Assembly: GCF_944324995.1 (NCBI RefSeq)
Contig: NZ_CALUYL010000024.1
Span: forward strand, 1-56,787
Reading direction: 5' to 3'
DNA: 56,787 bases
Source: an uncultured Mailhella sp.
Lineage (GTDB): Bacteria; Desulfobacterota; Desulfovibrionia; Desulfovibrionales; Desulfovibrionaceae
Below, piece after piece: positions 45,899 through 53,538 of the stretch (positions within the stretch are counted from its first letter, which is position 1; each line of letters begins with the position of its first letter). Both the position numbers and the translations under genes were made by a program. Under the pieces are notes generated by a model that was not told the DNA's origin, ran no database searches, and saw only the letters and a program-made list of their open reading frames with translations.

Positions 45899-47012
45899 AC
45901 GGGCAGGAGATGATGCCTTCGGACCAGAGGCAGGCGCCGCAGGTAGGGGTATTATTGCCGTAGCAGTCGGGAAGGGAGTTTTCCCAGTTGTCGCACTGGG
46001 AGCAGCGGCAGCAGGGGGAGAACTCGAAGTTGCGCACTTTGTTTCGGAAGGCGGCGTAGTCCGGGGAGTTCCAGATCATGTCGAGGGGGGTGTCGCGGAC
46101 ATTGCCGAAGAAGTGGTGCTGATTGACGCGGGTTTTGCCGCCCCAGTAGAGGCGGGAGGTGCGCAGCAGCGACATGCAGGGGGCGACGAAGCCGTCGTGC
46201 CGCACAAAGGCTATGCCGTCGTCGATGAAGCGGCAGCGGCGGGCTGGGCGGTGCAGGCGCTGGCCCGACAGGAATATTTCGCACATGCCGGCGCTGAGCA
46301 GTCCGGCGGCGGCCTGGGCTGCGCCGGGCTGAGTCCAGTCCATGAGGGGCAGGTGGATGCGCGGCGCGGAAGGCGGCACGTTGTCGCCGCCGAGGTCGCT
46401 GCCGATCACGTTGCGGTAGAGCAGTTCGGATTCGGTGTGCTCGTCGGTGGGAATGGCGTGGGAAATGTTCACTTCGTTCACGCGGTAGTAGCTGGCGAAG
46501 TAGGGCAGATCGGCGAGTTCCTGCACGTTGCTCTTCATGACCACGAAGGCCAGCCCGAGCTTTACTTCGCGGTTCAGGGCGAAGCGCAGCTGATTGAACG
46601 TCATGATGTGCTGCTTGAGCGTGGCGAGATGTCCGTTGCGTCGAATGCTTTCGTAGCGTTCTTCCTTGAAGCCGTCCACGGAAAGCCAGAGCATGTCGAG
46701 TCCGGCGTCGAGCAGGGCGGCGGCGTGCGCTTCGTCGAGCAGCGAGCCGTTGCTCAGAAGTTCGGTTCGGCGGCCCGATGCCGACGCCGCGCGCACCATC
46801 TCCACAATGCGCGGATGCGCCAGCGGCTCGCCCATGCCGCCGAAAAATATGGTTTCCACGCTCGCAGGCAGATGCTCCATCACCGCGCGGAACGTCTTCT
46901 CGTCCATGTCCCCCGTGCTCTCGCCTATCCAGCTGTTGCGAAAGCACATCGCGCAGCGCAAGTTGCACCGCGACGTGGGCTCAATATACAGCCGCTTCAA
47001 TTCGTCGCCCAT
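45897..47012 (-). CDS. Radical SAM protein with Cys-rich SPASM-like C-terminus
   Basis: The protein has 371 residues. The radical-SAM cluster is Cys16-x3-Cys20-x2-Cys23 (SRCNLRCAMC), with the GGMGEPL motif after it. The C-terminal region contains CRFIDD, APCMSLL, a CCRCSQC group and CGACLWSEGIISCP, so one or two auxiliary [4Fe-4S] clusters are likely, as in SPASM peptide-modifying enzymes and in the maturases of tungsten aldehyde oxidoreductases. The closing GACLW ... CP resembles the latter in my recollection, but no aldehyde oxidoreductase or precursor peptide gene is nearby. The substrate is unknown. It is a single gene with a composite repeat on its stop codon. Confidence 0.82.
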   Translation of the reverse strand: MGDELKRLYIEPTSRCNLRCAMCFRNSWIGESTGDMDEKTFRAVMEHLPASVETIFFGGMGEPLAHPRIVEMVRAASASGRRTELLSNGSLLDEAHAAALLDAGLDMLWLSVDGFKEERYESIRRNGHLATLKQHIMTFNQLRFALNREVKLGLAFVVMKSNVQELADLPYFASYYRVNEVNISHAIPTDEHTESELLYRNVIGSDLGGDNVPPSAPRIHLPLMDWTQPGAAQAAAGLLSAGMCEIFLSGQRLHRPARRCRFIDDGIAFVRHDGFVAPCMSLLRTSRLYWGGKTRVNQHHFFGNVRDTPLDMIWNSPDYAAFRNKVRNFEFSPCCRCSQCDNWENSLPDCYGNNTPTCGACLWSEGIISCP

Positions 47013-47129
47013 ATGTTCCCCCGCCGGGAAGCCCCGGAAAAAGTTAAACTAAAACTCAAACTATACCTTTTTTCGCCACCGTGTCCAGCTCGCGCCGAAA
47101 AACACGCCGTTTCATTATTCGAGAGAGAA

Positions 47130-47625
47130 AGTGGAAGGGGGACAGGCCGGAGCAGCGGGGCGCTGCCCCGAGCCCCGCCGGGGGAGATAATCTCCCCCGG
47201 GCCCCCATGTTTCCGCCGAAGGCTGCGCCATCGGCGGGCGCTGGCGGGAAGGCAGGGCGAGTTGCCGAATCCGAGCGGGAGATTGGCAAGGCGGGAACTG
47301 CGGATGTCGGAGTGCTTGGCGGGCGCTGTTCGGTCTGCTGCCTCAGTGCAGGTGTGCGCTGCTGCGCCCACCTGCGGTGGCCGACTCCTGTCCGGCCTTC
47401 GCCGGACAGTCGTGTCAAAGGAAGGGATTTCCAGATTTTTGGGGAGGGAATACCGAAGTCGGGGGCGCAAATGCAGACCGGAAAACGTTCTCTTAACGCG
47501 CTGAGGCCCCGGGCGACGTCAGGAGCCCGGCCGACGGGCATAAGTAGGCGGGATTCACTCCCGCCGTTAAACGCAATGCCCGTCGTGCAAGTCTTGTGTC
47601 CGAACAGCGTGCCTCGCGCAAACGG
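47130..47625 (+). repeat. Composite structured repeat, copy 13
   Basis: The head differs: a GCGGGGCGCTGCCCCG hairpin and CCGGGGGAGATAATCTCCCCCGG in place of the usual head stem, with both arms changed. The inner stem is GGCGGGA / TCCCGCC (47547-47553 with 47559-47565) and the outer GACGGGCAT / ATGCCCGTC. The tail hairpins are GTGCGC / GCGCCCAC and TGTCCGGC / GCCGGACA. Confidence 0.82.
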
Positions 47626-47780
47626 GATGCGGAGTGCGCAGGGCGCTTGAGTGTCTGCCCCGCACCTGTGGTGCCGATTCCCGTCCCCCCCCCCGCGCCT
47701 GTCAGGCACAAAAAAGGGCGGCGTGGTGGAAGAAAACGTTGCTCGTACGCCCTGAGAACAGGAAAAGCAGTTGTAATAAT

Positions 47781-47860
47781 AAAAGTTTTAGGAAAGGGGA
47801 TTGGGGGGCGGGGAAAGGGGAAAAGCCCTTTTTCAAAAGGGTTTTCCCCTTTCCCCGCAA
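47781..47860. repeat. Second copy of the terminator-like element seen at 36955
   Basis: It begins AAAAGTTTTAGGAA as at 36955. The long stem is GGGGAAAGGGGAAAA with TTTTCCCCTTTCCCC around GCCCTTTTTCAAAAGGG. The rest of 47626-48033 has no gene; bases 47861-48033 form the upstream region of the lipoprotein gene. Confidence 0.6.
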
Positions 47861-48033
47861 TCTTTTTCCCTCAATTCCTTTCGTCTGTCCTTTTTTGGAC
47901 GCGATCTCCGAAATTCTTTGCGCCGCAAGGGCAAAAAAACGCTTCCCATGTGAGAAATTTAACGATATAGGGTGAAACTCCTTTTCCCGCCCCTGATTCC
48001 GGGAAGAAAAAAAACAACGATAAGAGGTGAGAA

Positions 48034-48492
48034 ATGAACAGGATTTTTGTGACGGGCGTTATGGTGCTCAGCATTGGTGTCAGCGGCTGCATGTCGGCGG
48101 GAAAGCATCGGGAAGCGGTGCGCGACGACACGGCGGACAGAATTTCCGTCGGCAAGGTGCAGAGAGAGATTCGTGAAGGCATGTCGAGTGCCGAAGTGGT
48201 GTCCATACTTGGTTCGCCGAACATGGTGACCACCGACAGCGAACGCCGCGAAACCTGGGTGTACGACAAGGTTGCCACGGAACAGGCCTATTCCGCCTCG
48301 CAGGGCGGCGTGGGCGGACTGCTCGGCGGGGTGTTCGGCCTGGGCGCCGCCGGCCTTCTCGGCGGTGCGACCGGCAATGTGGAACGCAGCAGTGGAGCGT
48401 CGGCCACGAATCAGCGCACCCTGACCATCATCATCAAGTTCGACGAGAACGGCAAGGTTCGGGACTACAGCTATCGGCAGTCCAGCTTCTGA
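48034..48492 (+). CDS. BamE/SmpA-like outer-membrane lipoprotein
   Basis: The protein has 152 residues. A lipoprotein signal peptide ends in VSGC (Cys19). Residues 40-80 (VQREIREGMSSAEVVSILGSP followed by a WVYD strand) match the SmpA/OmlA fold, in which the loop GMSxxEVxxxLGxP is typical. A glycine-rich hydrophobic stretch (about 90-112) interrupts the domain. Members support outer-membrane protein assembly, but many paralogues have no known job. RBS AGAGGTG is 7 bases before the ATG. It may be cotranscribed with the two lipoproteins that follow, though 370 bp separate them. Confidence 0.75.
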   Translation: MNRIFVTGVMVLSIGVSGCMSAGKHREAVRDDTADRISVGKVQREIREGMSSAEVVSILGSPNMVTTDSERRETWVYDKVATEQAYSASQGGVGGLLGGVFGLGAAGLLGGATGNVERSSGASATNQRTLTIIIKFDENGKVRDYSYRQSSF

Positions 48493-48861
48493 TGATTTGT
48501 CCTGCCGGGCAGGGGAGAAGACCTCTTGCGGGAGAGTCGCTTCCGAAGATGTTCGTCATCGGGCCGGGAAAGCCCTTTTCGGCGCGGTTCGCCTTGGCGC
48601 GGAAGTTCCGCGTCATCCGGGGAGCCGGTGTTTTTCCCTCTGCCGGAAGCCTGCCCGTCACGCGCTGCGGATGGACGCATCACCGTGGGGTGCTGGACTC
48701 TCTCCGCCGCTTGCTGCGGCCTGCCGCAGTGCGTTCGCCGTGGAGCGGATCCCTCCCGGGAACGCGCGGTCAATCTTCCCTGCGTCCGCAGCCGCGCGAA
48801 CCTGCGGCCCCCGAAAGCGCAAGGATGTTTCAACGGACCATTAATGTCGTGAGGATATATT
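48493..48861. other. Gene-free spacer between lipoprotein genes
   Basis: 369 bases. Frames are open in several directions because of GC content, but none has a ribosome site or recognised domain. No repeat copy is seen. A GAGGAT ribosome site for the next gene lies at the end. Confidence 0.35.
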
Positions 48862-49590
48862 GTGAAGAAAGTGTTTATGTTGATGCTGTGCGTGACCCTG
48901 CTTGCGGGATGTTCCACGCAGATTCCCCGAGACGCGCTTCTGCTCACGCCCGACTCGCTCCAGAGCCGTCAGATGCAGACCCGGCGCTTCGACACCACCG
49001 ACAAGGCCGCCATGCTTGCGGCGGCTACGGGAGTGCTTCAGGATCTGGGCTTCAATCTTGAGGAGGCGGAAGTGCCGCTCGGCGTGCTGGTAGGCTCGAA
49101 GAAGCGCGACGCGTCGAGCACCACGCAGCTTGCGGGCGCGTTCATCATTGCGGCGCTCGGGGGCGGTCAGGTTCCCGTGGATTCGCATCAGACCATACGC
49201 GTGTCCATGGTGATGCGGGAAAATACCGGCGCGCCGGGCTCCCGCGCTCCGATGAAGAGTCTTTCCGCCGCGGAATTGACTTCCGTGCGGGCCGACATCG
49301 AAAGAAACATCGCCGCCGGACTGCGCAAGAATTATTCCCGCGACGTGAGCGACAAGGCGGCCCGGCAGGCTGCCGACAACGCCGTCAAGGTGATAGAGGC
49401 GGATATCAAAAAGATTCTGAGCGTGCAGTCGAGCGGCGGAGAATCCATTGTGCGTGTGACGTTCCAGCGCATCATCTTCGACACCGCCGGACAGATCACC
49501 CGCGCCGAACAGATCAACGATCCCGCCATCTACCGGGAGTTTTACGATAAACTTTCCAAGTCCGTCTTTTTGGAGGCTCACGAAATATGA
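48862..49590 (+). CDS. Lipoprotein, paralogue of the next gene
   Basis: The protein has 242 residues. It starts with GTG at 48862 after GAGGAT. The signal peptide ends in LLAGC (Cys17). Two segments match the next protein: QMQTRRFDTTDK followed by VLQDLGF, and YDKLSKSVFLEAH at the C-terminus. A middle part (about 70-190) is extra and contains a short hydrophobic GAFIIAALGGG stretch. I do not recognise the family. The stop overlaps the next start by ATGA, so the pair is translationally coupled. Confidence 0.78.
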   Translation: MKKVFMLMLCVTLLAGCSTQIPRDALLLTPDSLQSRQMQTRRFDTTDKAAMLAAATGVLQDLGFNLEEAEVPLGVLVGSKKRDASSTTQLAGAFIIAALGGGQVPVDSHQTIRVSMVMRENTGAPGSRAPMKSLSAAELTSVRADIERNIAAGLRKNYSRDVSDKAARQAADNAVKVIEADIKKILSVQSSGGESIVRVTFQRIIFDTAGQITRAEQINDPAIYREFYDKLSKSVFLEAHEI

Positions 49591-50012
49591 AAAAGCTCAT
49601 GGCTCTTGCTCTCTCCCTTGTGGTGCTGCTCTCCGCCGGCTGCGCCGTGCCCGCCGCCGAAGGCCTGTTCGAGTCCGGCGGCTCCTCGCAGCTGCGCCTG
49701 CGCCAGATCCAGACCCGTTACTTCGATACCTCCGATAAACAGAGAACCGTCGAAGCCGTCATCGCCACCCTCCAGGACCTCGGATTCGTCATCGATAAGG
49801 CGTCCCTCGACCTCGGCAGCGTCACCGGTACCAAACTTAAAGGATATACCGTCCGCATGACCGTCAACGTCATGCCCCGCGGCAAGGCGCAAATGACCGT
49901 CCGCGCCAGCGCCCAGTATAACGTTACCCCCATCGAAGACCCCATCATCTACCAGGACTTCTTCAACGCCCTCTCAAAAAGCCTCTTCCTCCAGGCCCAC
50001 CTCGAAAACTGA
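49587..50012 (+). CDS. Lipoprotein, short paralogue of the previous gene
   Basis: The protein has 141 residues. The signal peptide ends in LSAGC (Cys19). It shares QIQTRYFDTSDK, LQDLGF and ALSKSLFLQAH with the upstream protein but lacks its middle section, as if it were a minimal version of the same fold (two beta segments around one helix). Gene duplication is inferred. A composite repeat starts at its stop codon. Function unknown; an envelope role is likely because both are lipoproteins. Confidence 0.78.
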   Translation: MKKLMALALSLVVLLSAGCAVPAAEGLFESGGSSQLRLRQIQTRYFDTSDKQRTVEAVIATLQDLGFVIDKASLDLGSVTGTKLKGYTVRMTVNVMPRGKAQMTVRASAQYNVTPIEDPIIYQDFFNALSKSLFLQAHLEN

Positions 50013-50605
50013 AAAGGAAGAGAGGAAAGGCAGAAAAGGCAGGAAAGGCATGCGGGGGAAATAATTCCCCCCGCGCCCCCCTGATTCTGCCTCCCGGCTT
50101 CGCCGGATCGGCAGGACAGGGTGAACGGGAAGATTATGCCCGAAGCCAAGGGCGAGGGGGAGAGTGCATACCGGAAGGCCGTCTTTCAACGCTCTGGGGC
50201 CCCGGGCGACGTCAGGAGCCCGGCCGACGGGCATAAGCAGGCGGGATTCACTCCCGCCGTTAAACGTAATGCCCGTCGTACAAGTCCCGCAGGCCGTACA
50301 GTGTGTCTTGCGTAAACGGGAGTAAGCGCTCTTCGGAGGTCTGCAAGGTCAGAAATAATTCCCCCCGCGCCCCCCTGATTCTGCCTCCCGGCTTCGCCGG
50401 TTAGGCAGGACGGGAGAGTGCAGGCAAAGCGCGTCGCCGAAGCGACGTCCGGCAGGAGCAGGTTGCAAGACTTGGAGGGCTTGGCGGGCGCGGTTCGGGC
50501 TGCGGTTTCAGTGCAGGTGTGTCCTTTCGGACCCACCTGCGGTGGCCGACACGGATTCCGGTCTCGCCGGAATCCGTGTGAGTAAGGAAGGATTTCCAGA
50601 TGATT
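50011..50605 (+). repeat. Composite structured repeat, copy 14
   Basis: It begins on the TGA of the lipoprotein gene. The inner stem is GGCGGGA / TCCCGCC (50240-50246 with 50252-50258). Its last hairpin is CACGGATTCCGG / CCGGAATCCGTG (50550-50561 with 50567-50578), a completely different sequence from TGTCCGGC / GCCGGACA at the same place in other copies. Confidence 0.85.
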
Positions 50606-50932
50606 GCAATGGGGCTTTTGTTGCCGGACGTGTTCAGGTAGTATGAATTTTTCGGGAAAAAGAGTCGTTGCTGCTTGGGCGGAGCATGTTCGGAAGACGC
50701 AGGCGCATGGATGAGAAAATGCGGAGTGCGTGTTGACGCCTGCACGCAGCGGATGTTCTTATCATTGAAATGATGAGGACTTTCACCGAAATTTTTTGAT
50801 GACGTGCCGGGACCGCGGATATTGCCCCCCCGGGAGCGGATATTTTGAAGGCGCGTGTTTTTTGGCGTTCGGTGCGCGACGCGTGGGGGCGGACGCGGCG
50901 GAATGCGATGCGGAAAGGATGGAGAACACGGA
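50606..50932. other. Gene-free stretch before the small membrane protein gene
   Basis: 327 bases, AT-richer than average in its left half. TTGACG at about 50733 has no convincing -10 box. No gene or repeat copy is seen. Confidence 0.35.
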
Positions 50933-51295
50933 ATGAACGTGACGGATGAACAGATAGCCGAGCGGTATGCGTCGATGACGGATGAGGAATTGAAGGCGTT
51001 GGATCCGGAGAAGCTTACGGCGGAAGCGGCAGCGCTGCGGGCGGAAGAGTTGAAGCGTCGCGGCGTGTCGGAAACGCCCGCGGAAGAAGCGAAACGCGCC
51101 CGGTTCGAGCGGGAAAGGGAAGCGCAGGCCGGACGGCGACGCCGGGGGCAGCTGACAGCCGTTGCGCTGGTGGTGGCGTCGCTGGCGGCGGAACTGGTGC
51201 TCCCGCGTTTTGTTGATGTCCCCGATTTTCTGCTGGCCTGCGTGGTCGTGGTGCTGTGCGTTCTGGCTCTGTGGGCCTGGCGGGGCAAGGCCTGA
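50933..51295 (+). CDS. Small membrane protein with charged N-terminal helix
   Basis: The protein has 120 residues. Residues 1-70 are charged and helical (TDEQIAERYASMTDEELKAL, then an Arg/Glu-rich stretch). Two membrane helices follow (about 75-92 and 98-115), with a short basic end. GGAG lies about 10 bases before the ATG at 50933; the frame extends upstream but without a site. The segment YxxMTDEELxxL resembles the short helical motif found at the start of many proteins with DUF-type membrane tails. Function unknown. It stands alone, followed by an inverted composite repeat. Confidence 0.65.
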   Translation: MNVTDEQIAERYASMTDEELKALDPEKLTAEAAALRAEELKRRGVSETPAEEAKRARFEREREAQAGRRRRGQLTAVALVVASLAAELVLPRFVDVPDFLLACVVVVLCVLALWAWRGKA

Positions 51296-51832
51296 ACGCC
51301 GGGTGCGGACAAAATCCTATCCCCCCTGCCTGCATTCCCCATATCATTGCGGCAGTGCCCTCCGGTTAGCATTCGCTTCCCTGATTTTTCTTCCATATCT
51401 GGAAAGCTCTTCCGGTTGACACAGCTGTCCGGCCCGAGTTACCGATGCCGCCCGTGTTCCCCGGAGCGTTGAGAGAACATGTTCCGGTCTGCATTCGCCC
51501 CTCCCCCTCGATGTTCCCTCCCAAAACATCTGGAAATCCTTTCCTTTGACACGACTGTCCGACTTTTGTCGGACAGGAGTCGGCCGCCGCAGGTGGGCGC
51601 GGAAGCGCACACCTGCACTGAGACCGCAGCCCGAACAGCGCCTGCCGGGCCTTTCCGCGCCTCGCAGCCTCCGCCTTTCCAAACTCCCGCCATCTTCGGC
51701 AACGCGCATAGCTTTCCCGCCTGTCCTGCCGAACCGGCGAAGCCGGGAGGCAGAAACAAGGGGGCGCGGGGGAAATTATTTCCCCCGCATGCCTTTCCTG
51801 TCTTTCCTGCCTTTTCTGCCTTTCAACCCGTT
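51296..51832 (-). repeat. Composite structured repeat, copy 15 (minus strand)
   Basis: The recognised part is 51420-51832. Read on the minus strand: purine head, head hairpin, CCGGCTTCGCCGG, a deletion of the middle, then GTGCGC / GCGCCCAC with the loop changed, and TGTCCGAC / GTCGGACA. A further tail fragment near 51420-51480 is decayed. Bases 51296-51419 show nothing. Confidence 0.75.
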
Positions 51833-51868
51833 CTATCCGTAAATAAGAGGATATTAAGGAAGGGGGGG

Positions 51869-51896
51869 TTGATTCTTTCTGTTTGGAAGGTATAAT
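51869..51896 (+). promoter_or_regulatory. Sigma-70 promoter of the biotin carboxylase operon
   Basis: TTGATT at 51869-51874, a 16-base spacer and a perfect TATAAT at 51891-51896. It lies 188 bases before the start codon, leaving a long leader with a GC-rich GGCGGCCGCGCGAGCGGC segment. Confidence 0.65.
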
Positions 51897-52083
51897 CGCC
51901 CCACAAAAGGCGGCCGCGCGAGCGGCGCTGAGCTCGGCTTCTGCATGAAGAGCGGGGCCGGGCGGGCGCGTTGCGCCAGTTGCGTCATGTTGCGGATAAG
52001 GCGGGAGGAGAGGATCGCCTTATCAGATTGTTTCACTATTCTATGGTCTTATGGCCTTTTCCCCTTTGCAATAAGGAAATGGC

Positions 52084-53505
52084 GTGAATAAACAGCATAA
52101 AGTGCTTATAGCCAACCGCGGCGAGATTGCGGTTCGCATTATTCAGGCATGCATAAAGCTCGGACTTGATTTTGTATGCGTTTACACGGCGGAGGATGCG
52201 TGTTCCGGGCACGTGTTGCTGGCCCGCGAAGTGGGCGGCGAGAAGAGCTTGTACCGCATTTCTTCGTATCACGACGCGAACGAGCTTCTGAGCGTGGCCG
52301 ACGAATCCGGGGCCACGGCGGTGCATCCGGGCTACGGCTTTTTTGCCGAGGACTTTCGTTTTGCGCGTCGGGTTACGGAGCGCGAGCGTCCGCTGGTGTT
52401 TCTGGGGCCGTCGTGGCGGGTGATCCGCGATCTCGGCGACAAGATCAACACCAAGCGTCTGGCGCGTTCGCTCGGGGTGCCCACGGTGCCCGGTTCCGAC
52501 CGTCCCATCTACGACGAGCTCGAAGCCGAAAAAATTGCGCGTTCGCTTTTCGACTTTCAGATGCAGCAGGGGATTGCGCGTCCGCTGGTGCTGGTGAAGG
52601 CCTCCGCGGGCGGCGGCGGCATGGGCATTGAAGAAGTCTATGACATCGACATGTTCCGTCAGGTGTACCGTCGCATCCGCAACTACGCCATGCGTCAGTT
52701 CAAGGACGAAGGCGTGCTCATCGAGCAGCGCATCAAGGATTTCAATCATCTGGAAGTTCAGGTGCTTTCCGATCGCACGGGGCGTCATCCGGTGCATTTC
52801 GGCACGCGCAACTGTTCCATTCAGTCCACGGGGCGTCAGAAGCGTCTCGAAGTGGCTCCGGGCTTTGATCCGTCGTCCATCAAGTACGATTTCGACGCCG
52901 CGGCCCTGCTCGACGAGATCGTCATGCATTCGCTGAACATGGCGCGCAAGGTGGGCTACGACAGCGTGGGCACCTGGGAATGGATCGTCACCCGCGACGG
53001 GCAGCCCTTCCTCATGGAAGTGAACACCCGCATTCAGGTGGAAAACGGCGTGTCGGCGGCCATCAGCCGCGTGAAGGGACAGGAAGTCGATCTCATTGCC
53101 GAACAGATCCGCACCGGTCTCGGCGAGCCGCTCGGCTACACGCAGGACGACATCACCTTCCACGGCGTGGGCGTGGAATACCGCATCATTGCCGAGGATC
53201 CCGACAACGGCTTCGCGCCCTGGGTGGGCGACATCGACCGCTTCAGCTGGGAAGAGCACGAATGGTGCCGCGTTCACACGCATGTGCCTCCGGCCTCGCC
53301 CGAGCATCCCTACACCATTCCCACCGAGTTCGATCCCAACCTGGCGCTGGCCATCATCTGGGGCAAGGATCTTGCCGAGGTGAGCGCCCACGGTCTTGCC
53401 TTCCTCGACACGCTCCGTCTTGAGGGGCACGACGGCAAGGGCGAACCGCTGAAGTCCAACGTGGAATTTCTGAAGAAAAAAACGGAGCGCATGCTGCGTT
53501 TCTAG
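52084..53505 (+). CDS. accC: Biotin carboxylase subunit of an acetyl-CoA-type carboxylase
   Basis: The protein has 473 residues. It carboxylates the biotin on the carrier encoded two genes downstream, using ATP and bicarbonate. It has the N-terminal LIANRGEIAVRII, the HPGYGFFAED segment, the ATP-grasp glycine loop KASAGGGGMGI and the metal-binding EVNTRIQVEN. In the last motif His after QVE is replaced by Asn, and the usual PVTE is GVSA; the catalytic Arg, Gln and Glu are kept. It starts with GTG at 52084 after AAGGAAA. It is first gene of a three-gene operon with short spacers (33 and 9 bp). The unusual motif suggests a divergent subfamily; the final acceptor could be acetyl-CoA or propionyl-CoA. 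Confidence 0.86.
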   Translation: MNKQHKVLIANRGEIAVRIIQACIKLGLDFVCVYTAEDACSGHVLLAREVGGEKSLYRISSYHDANELLSVADESGATAVHPGYGFFAEDFRFARRVTERERPLVFLGPSWRVIRDLGDKINTKRLARSLGVPTVPGSDRPIYDELEAEKIARSLFDFQMQQGIARPLVLVKASAGGGGMGIEEVYDIDMFRQVYRRIRNYAMRQFKDEGVLIEQRIKDFNHLEVQVLSDRTGRHPVHFGTRNCSIQSTGRQKRLEVAPGFDPSSIKYDFDAAALLDEIVMHSLNMARKVGYDSVGTWEWIVTRDGQPFLMEVNTRIQVENGVSAAISRVKGQEVDLIAEQIRTGLGEPLGYTQDDITFHGVGVEYRIIAEDPDNGFAPWVGDIDRFSWEEHEWCRVHTHVPPASPEHPYTIPTEFDPNLALAIIWGKDLAEVSAHGLAFLDTLRLEGHDGKGEPLKSNVEFLKKKTERMLRF

Positions 53506-53538
53506 TTTCCTGTTCTGGTCAGGAAGGGATATATTTTT

